From NCBI GenBank assembly GCA_019843655.1, contig JACDQD010000006.1, forward strand, positions 806,001 through 870,000: a stretch of DNA of 64,000 nucleotides, read 5' to 3'. The translations under genes and the position numbers were made by a program. Positions 1-12,474 of the stretch are shown here, piece after piece (the first letter of the stretch is position 1; every line of letters begins with the position of its first letter). The notes under the pieces are model-generated. The model was not told where the DNA came from. It did not search any database and worked only from the letters and a program-made list of their open reading frames with translations. The DNA is from Lethocerus indicus. Lineage: Eukaryota > Arthropoda > Insecta > Hemiptera > Belostomatidae.

Positions 1-29
1 ACACTGTCTATGATACCGGAGCATTTATT
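1..29 (+). repeat. 29-bp direct repeat, copy 1
   Basis: The first 29 bases recur at 857-885 with a single T/C difference at position 11 (ACACTGTCTAYGATACCGGA, then GCATTTATT). The similarity stops abruptly at a poly-T tract in this copy. The window edge cuts this copy, so the repeat may be longer on the left. It may be the edge of a dispersed repeat; no family recognised. Confidence 0.6.
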
Positions 30-856
30 TTTTTTTTGTTCATCCTTAAAAGATGTTTTGAACAATATTTTGTTTTTCACAACAGCCATTAGAGAAAATT
101 GGATATGAAGTGGTGGTTGCGATCTGATGGAATTTCATAGCCGATCAAGCTGTTTTTTTTTTTTTTTTTTTAATTACAAATGTAGAGAATAAACGGATAT
201 TTATATTTTTAAACCGGAGAGGCTGGATCATTGAGCAGTGTTTTGGGCCCACTCCAAACAAACTTCTAATGGCAAACAAATCCACAAAGGTCATAAGATT
301 GCAAGTGAATGAAACACCACACAATCCCTTGCACTCTTGCAGTAATTTCACAACAGAATTCACAATTAATGCATTGAAAGAATTAATAGATATTAATTGA
401 AAAAATAATATCCACAAAAATACACTAAATGTTGATGTCAACACAGTGACATCCATAAATTAAATGCATTATTTGTCCCCAAATAATTATCACCCCATTT
501 ATTCTAATGATTTTCCTTTAGAATTATACGAAAAGTCACAGAAATTAATTGGAACGACTTTCGAATTGTCCCCCTGTTATAATAATAGACCGGTGCTTAT
601 CATCTCTTTCTTGGAATCGTTTCTCTAGTTCAAGTTTAATACGGAATTTATTCCAAGTCGACTTTAATCTGATTAATTGGCCCAACTAACGTTCTTCCGA
701 CAGCGTCGCTAAACTGGAAGGGCGAAATCGAAAATGAGAAAACTTTCCAATAAAAATAAATAATCCGTCATATTACTACCCTCTTTGCGAAGACAGTTCC
801 AACAACTGTATTCAGATATTTCACAAAAGTTCAAATACAAGTAGTGTTTTTCTGTG

Positions 857-885
857 ACACTGTCTACGATACCGGAGCATTTATT
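857..885 (+). repeat. 29-bp direct repeat, copy 2
   Basis: Second copy of the motif at 1-29, 28 of 29 bases identical, about 856 bp downstream. The flanks on the right differ (AACCATAC here, poly-T in copy 1). Confidence 0.6.
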
Positions 886-1024
886 AACCATACAATACTG
901 AAACAATAACGGTTATTGGTCTTGTAAAAAGTGGTACAATCACAATCACAAGTGGTACGATTGATATAAGGAAGACCGCCTATTTTTATATAAATTAATA
1001 TTATATACATATACAATTGTATTA

Positions 1025-1120
1025 GGGGCACCGAATAGTAATCAACATTTGCAAAAAAAAACTTTTCCGGCAAATTTTCGATTCCCGCCTTGTGAAGAAC
1101 TCCTCAAGACCCGAAATACA
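1025..1120 (+). mobile_element. Mariner-like terminal fragment, copy A
   Basis: A terminus preceded by TA and beginning GGGGCACCGAATAGTAATCA, followed 60 bases on by a block containing AATTTTCGATTCCC and AACTCCTCAAGA. Both blocks recur in the same order at 10987-11151 (GGGGTACCCAAAAGTAATCG, then AATTTTGGATTCCC and AACTCCTCAAGA). A TA-flanked end with an AAAAGTAAT core is typical of mariner/IS630 elements. No transposase frame remains, so this is probably a MITE or truncated copy. Confidence 0.4.
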
Positions 1121-1146
1121 TCTTATCAATTTGTGGATTACTTTTG

Positions 1147-1148
<2 letters not shown>

Positions 1149-1200
<52 letters not shown>
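1149..1200. repeat. (TA)26 microsatellite
   Basis: Uninterrupted TA dinucleotide for 52 bp, bounded by GGG on the left and GGGCC on the right. Confidence 0.97.
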
Positions 1201-1203
<3 letters not shown>

Positions 1204-2847
1204 CCGATTTTATTTGTTAAATGATGAACAAGTGTTAAAAATTTTAATTTCACTACTAATTTCTAGTATGTAAGACCGAATGCTATTGCCTGATAAAAAA
1301 AAAAATTTTAAATACGGGGAATTTTTCAGTTGGTTTATTGGAGATGTTATCGACCTTAAGTACCTATTAGATCACTGAATCGGGGCGCTATTGTTGAATC
1401 CAATAAAACTCGAATTCGATTAAAGTTCTATCCAAGTTTCTATCTTGTTTTTCTTTTTGCGGAAAAACGCTATTTTAATTAAAATTTACTTACGGATAAT
1501 GAATTTTACAACGATCCCGATTCCCGACTCGATTATTAGACAGAACCGATATTTAGGATCTTCAACTACTTTTCTGTACTGCCTTTAAAATGTGAAGTTC
1601 GCCCCACCGGAGAGAAGTGATAAAAGCACTATATCATTATAGAATTTTTAGACGATTACGCAATCCAGTGGAACGGGGCGTGCTATTTAATTAAGCCACG
1701 ACGGCCACCGTAATACAACTGTTCTCGGCTGGAGGATGCTCATAATTGGGGCGTTAACGGGGATCGCTACGAAACGGTCGAATCGGTACAATTCGACTTG
1801 TTTGCGCCGACAAGAGAAAAGAAAAAAAAAAAAACTCGTTAAACTCGGTAATTTTGAAATCGAAAATAATATCCGAAGACGTTTGAAGGGACTCCAAGTG
1901 TCCAGTGTTTGAGCCGGATACCAATCGGATACTTGGAACGGGTATTATCATTAATCTTTAAACAGATGTAAATGAAGAAAACGCGTCATACGCGTCCCCC
2001 ATCAAGGACTGTCCCTCCTGCTATAGACGTTTCTGGGGCCTACATGGACATACAATTGCGAGTATCAAATATTTATTTCCGTATATTAATTATACGTATA
2101 CGGAACGTGATAGGAACCAATCTCGTGAAGGGACCAATTGGAAATGCAATAAAACATCGTTATGACCGCTATATACGATATTCGGCTGAGAGAGTTGATA
2201 AAAATTTGATACGAAATTAAAAATTCGGTTTCGAACTCATGTAATAATTTGTTTCGGCGGTGACACTGATGAAATTTCGGCATTGTTTTCGACACCGTCG
2301 TCGAATGTCAATGTTGCGGAACAATGTTCAAACAACGCGCCGCTTCCCATTCAGAAAAAGGCGTAAACGGGGTTTCCCGTCCGTATTTGATCCTATCCCA
2401 AAATAGAGCCGTAAATTTTATCCATCCCTTTTATTTTCCTCTAGACAGCTTTCCCGAAAATGGAGTAAAGTAAGTTTAGTAAGCGGGCGGGGAAAAACTT
2501 GTACTTCTATCTATGAAGACAACACCGTACAAAAAATATTTCATGAAATCGATCCGTGTAATTCGCTAGGGTTTGAAATATCGCCAAACATTTATAGGTG
2601 AATGTCTGGACTGACACACGTCTATACCGTCATATAGTGGCGTATCTTTTAATCTTTTTTTTATTTATTGTACAATTAACCTTTGACGTCAGAAGTACAC
2701 AAACTGTGAAATGTGAATTTTCACGCACAATAATTTCCGCAGCCGAAACCGGTCTGGTAAAAGACCAAACTGTAGACAGCCGGACAGGTACCTCGCTCGA
2801 TATATTACCAACTGTGACCAGTCAATATCTCTAGTGGATTGTTTTTA

Positions 2848-2850
<3 letters not shown>

Positions 2851-2896
<46 letters not shown>
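2851..2896. repeat. (TA)23 microsatellite
   Basis: Uninterrupted TA repeat for about 46 bp. An apparent plus-strand ORF running through it (a run of Y-I residues) is a product of the repeat. Confidence 0.97.
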
Positions 2897-2897
<1 letters not shown>

Positions 2898-3163
2898 TGG
2901 GCGTTAACAAATTCAACACAGTACACAGATACAACTGTCGTTTTGTTGTTTACACCTCACTCAATGCGCACGAAAACCAACGATATTTCCGGATATTGAC
3001 GCTGAACGTTATCACAGATAATTACTCACACAACGCATTTTTTACCGGCCTTTTGGTACGCGTCGGTACGATGAGAACAGTCGAACGGCCGGCCGCTGCC
3101 CACGGAATAGACGCCTGCCGAAGGGAACACTTTTTAGAGCGCCGGCAACGGCTTGGTGGGGAC

Positions 3164-3164
3164 G

Positions 3165-3202
<38 letters not shown>

Positions 3203-3234
3203 GGGGAGGGGGGGGGGGAGGGGGAGGGAGAGAA
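3164..3234. repeat. 71-bp uninterrupted purine tract, (GA)n then G-rich
   Basis: About 30 bp of GA repeat passes directly into runs of 4-9 G separated by single A, without one pyrimidine on the plus strand over 71 bp. Such homopurine tracts can form triplex (H-DNA), and the G runs fit a quadruplex; that is inference from composition. All ORFs over it are R-E or S-L low-complexity artefacts. Confidence 0.9.
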
Positions 3235-6200
3235 TAAATCCCTCTTCGCGGAGAGTAAACGGTTTCCGCTTATCCCCCCCACCCCCACCCAACGGGCTCA
3301 AAAACCCAATTGCCCATTCGGCAGTCAATTTGCCGCCAAATGACGAATTCGGCCGTAAAACCCGTGCAAATCGGTCTCGGTCGGTTTAATCGAGCACGAT
3401 CGACAAGTAAGAGCAAGATCATGACTACGGCTCCTTACCGGGGGGGGGGAAGCTGAATTTACCGAAATATTACCAGTCTGAAAACAAACAGAAATGACGA
3501 CAATGACGGAATTTTCTTGGATATCAATCGACTGCGGTAAAATCAATGTTTTTTCCATGTTCCCATATAAATTATTAATTTCTTCCGAGCCTTCCGAATT
3601 TTTTAAGTCTTCGGCCCATGTATTGTCCCAAATAGAAGCGATAAGTCTGAATCCAATCGTGTGAAATACGGTCAGTCAATGAGTCCTTTATATATATACT
3701 AAATAGGTCCACAAAGATAGGGAAAAATATTGTAGAGAATTTCTCCGAACACAATCGGCCCAATAGCAGCAGAATTGACCTTATGCAACCCGAAGTTCGG
3801 GAACTTCGGGGAGAATAATAACAACAAGACCGAACTTTCTATGAAAATCGATCAATCATATATAAAAGACAAAGTTGTCATTTCGACACTGCCGTGTCAT
3901 TACTCCGATAGTCAACTTCTGACGCTCGAAGTCGATATTATAGTCGTTAGTGACGCACTTTTTGTACTACCGAATGTGCATTTAAAATAGTCCGTGAAAT
4001 ACATTTTAGATTACTTGACAATTAAAAAATATATTGTCCGCCAATAAAACACTTTTACAACGCCCTATTTGTAAGTCAGTTCAACTCAATTTTAAATTAT
4101 TTTTACGAACTCGTCGGCTGGAATAAATATATTCTGGAATGGGCGAGCTGAAAATTCGGAGACTCTGAGACCATAGAAGCATCCTGTCAGCCCTACGCAC
4201 TGATGCATTTAATGTCTGGTTCCGATCGCATCACGGGGGCCAAAAAAAATGTATGCCCCACATCTATCCCTAAAGTAGGTGAGAAAACTGTGTACTATGT
4301 TTTAATCTTCTAAGAAACGGGATATAAAAGCACGCTGTAGTACCAATCCTAACGAATAAGGATATATGAGGACGAGCGTGTTTAAAAAGTAAATAATTTT
4401 TAATTGTTTGGTCATCAAGTTATAAGGAGCCGAAACAAGTTGCAGAGTGTACAAGTGTTGTGACTTTTAGAACCGGTCTAGCGAGAGACAGGACAAAAGA
4501 TAGTATCGAGAAATGTCCTGAAAAACCCAAACCAGTTAAAATACCCCAGAACCGGCGTTCGGCTGACAATTTAAAAATGGCCAATTCCAAACATTTTATG
4601 TAGACTTACGGTCGGGCGATAGTCTGGAATAGTTCAACTCTGTTTCTTGGAGTCTTGGGAACTGGATGAGTATTGGAAGGGGGAGGGGACACGTGTGAAG
4701 GGTTAAATTGGTGGGTTGGGGGGAGAGACAGTTGGAACGCTACGGTTTTCAAGCACGCTCCTCGCCAACAGCCTATCCTCTCCTTACTTAGTTACTTACA
4801 TACTTAGTGAACAAATAGACAGCAGATCGTATCCGGTTCGGTCTATATCCGGCCTGGGAAAGGCTCTACTAGCAGGTTTTTTCAGCTCGATAACATTATT
4901 TTCCGCTTACGATTTCGATCGATCACGACAAGTTCGATGGGGAAAACAGAGTTGCAGGATGTGTCCTGAAATTGTCCAATAATTAATCGTTTGACCAGCG
5001 AATTTATCGAAACGGTCTGAAAAAAATATAACATACCGTGACAACGGGGGTTCCACCATACGGCGTCAAGGTTTCTTTCGACAATGACGGGCTACGAATT
5101 TTTCGAATATTCCGTACAAAATAGAGCAACTATTGGCGGCCAACAACGCTACCGACAACATTGAACAATGTTTCATTCAACAATGCTAACGAGCCAACAA
5201 TGCCGGACAGATATTTTGTTCAATATTTGAATTTAACAACGTTTGTTTGAACAACGCCGGCCAAACGTTTGGTCGAAGAACAATTCCGAACGCAACCTCT
5301 CCACAAAAAATCCAAAAACGGACAAACGCGACGAAAGTTGATGTTGAATGAAGTTCCCTTCAGGAAGACAGAGACCAGCCAGAGTTTTAATAAATTTATC
5401 GTCTTAAATCGAAACCGAAATACAAAAATTCGCCGTATCAAGTACGTTGCAGCCGCCTACCGATATGTAAATCGGTTCAATTTACTTAATGTCGAAAATG
5501 GGCCCCGCGTCCAGAAAACACTATAATAATTTGAATTTACATTTTACAAGGCTTTTTACGGAAAGCAAATAAACCGCGAATCGCTCGTTATTATTACGGA
5601 GCCGCCGAATATATGTATATTATTATAGATGTCCTTTTTCTCTATACGTCTAGTTTAATGTATACGTGGACGTCTAATTCGAAAGATCTTACATAAAAAT
5701 ACCTGGCGCCGCGAACGTAATACAGGGGTTTCTTTGGGCGATATCGAAAAATAATTGGAAAGATATAAAAAATTAATACGCCGAATTTTATAGGGAAAGT
5801 ACAAATTGTAAATAAGAGTTCGGATAAATGTTTTGCCGAGTGGTAAAGGGAAAGCGAAGCCCGAACTAGTAGTGGTTTCGCTATCGGATGTACATTTTGG
5901 AAAAGACAACTTACCGAAGCCCCCCTCCCCGGAACAAACAGACGATTCTGGTTTTTGGAGGCCGAAAATTGTTGACAAAATTCCGACCTTATACGGAACC
6001 GATTTATGATTCTTCCCGGCTGAAAATAGTAAATTTATCGCCGTCTCGTCCATTAAAATGGTGGGCAATTTTTAACACTAACTAGTTGTGTAACCCATTA
6101 TTTATTGGCACGCTTAATGTTTTGTGTTATAGACAAAAAAAATTCCGACTTTTCTACCTTTAAAAATACCCTCGTTTTTACCTGTTTAACTATAACTGGG

Positions 6201-6746
6201 CTAGAAACTAGATGAAGCAAGCTCAAGCCTCACACCGAAATACATACGGACTGTATTGACATTAATTCGGTACTTAAGTGTACTTGCTCCAATTCTATTA
6301 ACCGATCAAGAAACCAGTCTAGAATACCAATCAAGTTCGCGAAGGCGGATAAGGTTGATGATGTGCCAAAATCTCCCTTAAAAACCAGTCCTATAATTAA
6401 TCAGATTCATCGGTTTCCCCGGCTGTCTGAGAGTGTAGTTAACGTCTACGTACCCATTACTAGCCGGCAATATTCCAGGTGTACGCGGATTACGGAAAAT
6501 TATAGGGAACAGCGTCGATAATCGGCCAAGTTGAAACAGGTGGGCCCGAGAATTGTCTCCCGCAGTACAGTCCGGGACTTGGCGATCAAGTCGGCAGGGG
6601 CGGAATTGAAACTGACCGCGGAGGAAACCCGGTACAGACTGAAGGGGGCGGTCGGCGCGCCATGAAATCCCGCGGACGACGTTTTAGGAAGAAGAAACGA
6701 AGACGGACGGAGCGGCAAAGTGGGATAAAAAACGGACTCGGAGGAC

Positions 6747-6827
6747 AGGGAGAGAGAGAGGAGAGGGAGGGAGGGAGGGAGGGAGGGAGGGAGGGAGGGA
6801 GGGAGGGAGGGAGGGAGGAGGGAGGAG
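6747..6827. repeat. 81-bp purine tract with (GGGA)n microsatellite
   Basis: A GA-rich lead passes into about 13 units of GGGA/GGAG (6766-6818) with no pyrimidine on the plus strand for 81 bp. ORFs on both strands here (G-R-E-G and P-S-L-P repeats) are translations of the microsatellite. Confidence 0.95.
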
Positions 6828-8296
6828 TCAAGAGAACGACCGGTCCGACCAGATTACACGGCAGCAAGCAGTCTTCCCTTTATCGCATTATGCCAATTAA
6901 AACCGAGTTTAAACTCACGGTTTTAAGCTACTTAAAAAAATGGGCCTTCAAAACACCGTAATCGAAATTATCGCGACGAATTTTAAATCGGAAATCGATT
7001 CCCAGCATTTTTTTTCCACTTAAATTTTCCTTTCGAGCTCACACTATTTTGAACGATTCCCAACTATAGTCAATGGAGATAGCGTCCATTTAGTAACGAT
7101 AAATACGCAATTATGTACAGAATAATAATCCTATAATACAAGTAGGCTATACAGTTTCTTTCTCTTCCTCACACAGTAGACAGGTGAAACTTTGTTCAAA
7201 TATAAAACGGTTTCTTCGATCTTATTCCATCATACTTTCATTACTTTATAGTCATAATAATATAATATAGATACAATGCTGTCTTCTATGCAGTTGATAC
7301 CGTTTTGGTCCTTTAACCTTCAATTCAGAACTGAATGTATTCCAGCGAATCTTCGTAAGGGATATTACACTTTTCCTCGTTTAAACCCCAAATAAATAAA
7401 CCCCAAACGCTCTACTAACAGTTACTAAACTGTTACATCGAAGAAAATTCACGCTTGAGATTATTGTAAAAATTGTACTTCCGGGCGGGTGCAAAAAATA
7501 AATAAAAGTTTGGACAATAATTTATTAAATGAAATATGCTGTCACAAGTTCGAGTTTTACACCGATATTAATATCCCTGTATAGACTTTAATTTATACTT
7601 TGAAACTGAGTCTCGGAATCGAAAATGCCACCAAAAACCGACCGTTCATCACGCGGCGGACAATTAAGTTTATCGCATCGTCGATTTCCCTAAACGAAAA
7701 CGATAATTTCTAAATAAACTTTCCGCCATTCCGACAAGACTATTTATTTTTCAAGTGTTCGCAAACTCGCATTAAAAACTGGACACTTTCTTGTAGGGTC
7801 GGATCGAATAATTTTTTTTATGAAAACAGAAGTTAAATATTATTTTTATCGAATTTTCACCGAATATTGCGGACGTGACGTACGACTGGAAAATGACTTA
7901 AATAAAATAGTGTCGATATATCATTTCAGTTCTCCTTTTTGTTTTTTCATTTCAACTTTTTACCGCGGTATTATTCTACTTTCGAAAAGGATTTATTAAA
8001 TGACGTAAAATCGATAATATTGTCCTAAACAAATGATACAATTTTAATTTTACAAACCGGCAATTAATTATTATCTACCAAAACCTCGCTCACACGACTA
8101 GGGGGAACGACGGATCACTCGAACTTATCTCGCCAGCATAAATAATACAGATAAGTTCAAAGCCATTTCTGGTATCGCATGAGAAATGTATAATTTTCTT
8201 AGGAAAATTAATAATAAACGAGAAATTGAATTGCATCACGAATGCAAGGAAACCTCTTATTTTTTAATCGCCTAATAATGTTTGTTCTCTATAGTA

Positions 8297-8300
<4 letters not shown>

Positions 8301-8352
<52 letters not shown>
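8301..8352. repeat. (TA)26 microsatellite
   Basis: Uninterrupted TA dinucleotide for 52 bp. Confidence 0.97.
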
Positions 8353-8353
<1 letters not shown>

Positions 8354-8480
8354 TAACCAGACAACAATAAAAAAACAAACTGCAGAACTATAAACTTAAC
8401 CATAAACGGTAATAGTGCTGACAGGATGCTCCGTTTGGCGGTGATATGCGGTGGTTTACTAAATTAATAGCGGAACGCTA

Positions 8481-8520
8481 CTGAAGTAGGCGAGAAGGCG
8501 ATAATCGTCCAGCATAGGAA
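8481..8520 (+). repeat. Dispersed CTACTGAAG...GGCGAG motif
   Basis: Preceded by GGAACGCTA, this stretch reads CTGAAGTAGGCGAGAAGGCG and then CGATAATCGTCCAGCATAGG. The first part resembles the hammerhead-like motifs at 19201 and 51217-51242; the second part resembles 33967-33988 (CGATAACCATCCAGCATGGG). It is a degenerate member of a dispersed repeat family; the GAAA core element is missing here. Confidence 0.4.
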
Positions 8521-10986
8521 AAAATAGACTTCAATTAGAGCCGAATTTATAGTATATTTCACTATACTATATGGAAAAAATAACGAAACTACAATTCATT
8601 GAATTCGTTGGAATGAATTAACTTTCAGAGTTCGTTCCGTCAAAGGGGCTTTGTTGGTCAATGCCCGCGAGGCACAATCACTGGATAGAAATAGAAGCCG
8701 GGGCCATTATAACTGGAACTAATTCGAGATAAGCATTTCAAGTGTTTGGCAAAGTCGGATGCCGGAGGTGCATCCTGCGAGCACTGTGCCGCCGCCACAG
8801 TGTTCAATCAAATCACCGTACCTGAAAACCGTCCGATCAGCAATTGGAAATTGAATACGTCAATAATTATGCATTTTATCCCATTATAGTAGTAAAAATC
8901 CGTCAGTAATTATTGGAGGGCGGATGATAGTATCGATGGTGAAATGTACCCAAATTTGACTTTATTTTCTAATGGTCTGGTAAGGTGGGCTGAAGATGGC
9001 GATTGGTTATTTGGACATGAGGCTCAAAGAAGAGTGATGGAGGTGGGATGGGAGGGGGAGGGAGGGATGGAGGGATGCTATTTCGGGGCGGTTGCTTACA
9101 CCGTTTCGGGCAAGAGTTTTAAAACACTTCAACCTCTTGTTTCAACAGATCCTTTTGCCCCGGGGCAGCTTCCTCCCCCCCCCCCCCACCATCCCCATCA
9201 ATGTTTTCTAAACTCCGCCGACATACAGAGAACTCCATTGACGGGAAAATTAATGTCGGCGCCTGTTGGCCACGTGTCCGCTTTTCTATAGAGATATATA
9301 GTTCCGGCGAATATACAGTGGAAACGTTACGTTAAACAATTTTGGCAGATTTATCCGCGATTAGGTGAATAAAAAAATATAAAAAAAAAAAGTTTGTAGC
9401 CCGCATAGTACAACCGTATTTGACTCACCCTCAAACGGATCGACTGAAAAGCGAAATATATAAGTTCAATTCTCTAAGCGGCCATAAGCCCAATTAAGGG
9501 TTGTGGCGCAGCCTCCCCCAGGGGGGGCTTAGAGGGCCAAACATGCAACCCCACTTACGGCCAGCGACAATTAGAACAAGGAACGATCTCATGGCACGCC
9601 AACGCTATAAAACTTAATCGCAAGTCACAGTTTCAATAAAAGCGAAAGCTGTCAGTATACATTGGACAGACAAAAATCGGGTTTCAGGAAGAAGTGAAAT
9701 AAGGAATTTCGCGAGAAATTAACAGTAAATTCCGGCCCGATCTTACGGAAATAGGTCCGGATCAAGACCGGATATCAATTAGGGAAACGTAGCGTAAGTT
9801 TCCGCTTAATCTATATCGCAAATTATACACAAGAGACGTATACGTTCTCGTGAATTGATCGATTAAAAAAGAGACCACAAACTGTAAAAAGGCTGATAAG
9901 CGGGCCGATAAAGACTGTTTACAGGTGATTCATCGGAGGGCAGAATTGCCCAGCTCTACGCCCTTTACGACCATTCGAAACACAGATATGGCAGAATGGG
10001 ACCGAGATCAAGAGTAACTGCGATTATAACAAAACTGATGAATGAACGATTTCCCCCCCGACTAGACCGGTTTCGGCTACACGCCACTGTCAGTAGCGTC
10101 CCGTCCCTGATTAAGTCCGCCGCCAACAGAGACAGAAATACGTTAAGCATCCTCTGAATTCATCACCGATTTACCCGGTCTGTTAGCCGCAAGTATGAAA
10201 TTCGGTAGCGAAATGTTTTTCTTTTAAACTATACACTGTTTTACTTGAATTAGGGAAATGTTGGAATCGACTAGAAAAACTGCATTCATTATTTCTCACT
10301 CATAAATGTCGACATTCGGCATGCACCGATGGTGAATGTTGAATAAAAAAAACATTTGTATTACGTCGAGACAAAAATTACGACTTTTTAATACATTATT
10401 TGTCAAAATAAGAGAAAGCTGGGCGCGTGTAAATAAAATTTTGGAACTAAACGAACGGTACATTCTGAATCAGAAAATTGTGTAAGCGGGAAATGACGAT
10501 ATTCGGCAAATATTTCTTACATTCACCGGAAAATGTGGACATTTCTCAGTCATCAAAAGCCCTAAAGGTACATCAAAAGAGTGCACTTCTGGTATCAGTT
10601 CTGAATATATTTTTCTGTCATAAATGGAGCCAGGAACACTGAATTACGTCGATGGGCTCGATCCGCCACTGATTCCATTTCAACAATTATAATCCGAACA
10701 ATATTGAATCGATCGGAAATCAGAAACGATGGAAACGACAATTTTGGACGGGAATTTTGCCCGAAAACAAATTTGGAGGGGAAAAAAAGATCGGAATTTC
10801 TGGATCTCTAAAGTGTACCCCCCCCCCCCGTGTGCCAAGATTCCTCTAGTTGTGCCATATTTTAAAGGCCGAAACTGATTGGCACCCACATGTTTAGTGT
10901 TCGAATTCCAATCGCATTCCGAACTTCGCCTTCATCTACTAGCAGGTTAAGAAAATATTTTTTTTCTTTATTTTTTCCTTTTTATA

Positions 10987-11151
10987 GGGGTACCCAAAAG
11001 TAATCGACACTTTGACTTTGGAATTCATTTTATTTTGCTAAAAAAAGAAACTTTAATTATTAATCTACTATATATTCGCCGATATTATCGACAAATTTTG
11101 GATTCCCCCCCCCCCTTGAATAACTCCTCAAGAGGAGTTTTGGGTCCACCT
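10987..11151 (+). mobile_element. Mariner-like terminal fragment, copy B
   Basis: Preceded by TA; begins GGGGTACCCAAAAGTAATCG and keeps the same order of blocks as the fragment at 1025-1120. The block at 11127-11144 (CTCCTCAAGAGGAG) is an additional short palindrome. No transposase domain is readable, so it is a non-autonomous or decayed copy. Confidence 0.45.
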
Positions 11152-12459
11152 TATATTAACTATAATACAGTGTAAATTTATTTAATGTAAATGTGCCACA
11201 AGGGGAGATTAGGTAAAATGTAATAATCAATAACTGAGCGCCCAATTATCCATCCTTTTACTAGTGCAATTAGAAAACACACAAAAGGATGCCCTCCGCG
11301 TATAAACTTTTATAACATTAAACAATTAAATGCGTTATGAAATGGAAAATACATAGAGGAAATCACTAATTAAGAAGCTTCTACAATATGATACAATAGT
11401 TGGATCGAATTTTAGATTTAACGAAGAAAAGACGTCCTTTACGTACTTCTATTACAGGAAAAACCTTGACCTATATCCAATTATTTTAATATCAGATGTA
11501 TAATGATATAGATTAATTTTTTTGCATAACTGGTAGACACTGTTCGTGGGACATTAGATCGATCGGTCCTGTCGGAAACGTCAAGAGAAGTTAGGTTTTC
11601 TTAATTCTGAAAAGACTAAATAATTTTTAAAATTGCATCTATTCCAGTGTAGAAATTACCGATATATTCTTTATAGGCGTCGGACAAAAGTCAGACGGAT
11701 CGACGGCAGTATTCTGTCCGACTATTTATAGCCAAAAATATACCAGAAGAGCGAGCGGTCAACCGTCCAAATAATACAAACAGGGGCCAAAATAAGAATT
11801 TAGACAGGAACACATTTACTGGCCTATACGCATATTTCTGGTCTACGGGCAGCGCCACAATTGTGTAAAGGTGGCGTCAAAAAAAGAAAAAAAGAAAAAG
11901 AGAAAATGTCTCTAGTCTATTTCTGAAGTGGTCTAGAATAAAAAAAGAGCCGGTTCGATGATAACATCAATTGCTCTTCCATCGGGTGGTCTATTTTTGT
12001 ACACCTGCCCAACACGTTTCTAGACCGGCTGACGGTACTGTACGTGCTCGGAATAATAGAACCACGGTTCCATTCCACTCGAATTATAAAACGGGTACAA
12101 AATCTATAAAATATTGAAATTATCGAATTATCGTGTTCTGCACACACACACGTCATGCGTACACAGACAGGTCATTTCGTCTAACAATGTTACCCCCTAA
12201 TCGATAGGCCGTATTAGATCATCTTTTACGGTATTAAGGACGTTAACCAACGCCGTTTAATCCACTTTAGATCCTAACCATCTGGGGTACTCAAGAAAAT
12301 AAACTTTTCTTTAAGTAAAAAAAAAATCGAATCCTGTATTCCTCCCGCAGATTTTAAATTGAGTCCCATTGATAGATTTTTACTGAAGGTATAAGTTTTT
12401 TGTTTCAACCGCCGGCATAAATATTCATCGCCCGGGTTATTATTTTAAATTATAAAGTT

Positions 12460-12474
12460 GGGGGGGGGGGGGGG
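12460..12474. repeat. Poly-G tract (15 G)
   Basis: Longest of many G or C homopolymers in the window; followed by T and four more G. Confidence 0.95.

Noticed and set aside
2834..3343. Plus-strand ORF of 169 codons and its overlapping frames
   Set aside because: It runs through a (TA)n and a (GA)n tract; the translation is Y-I and R-E low complexity with no domain.
6586..6961. ORFs on both strands over the GGGA repeat
   Set aside because: Translations of a microsatellite (G-R-E-G and L-P-P-S repeats).
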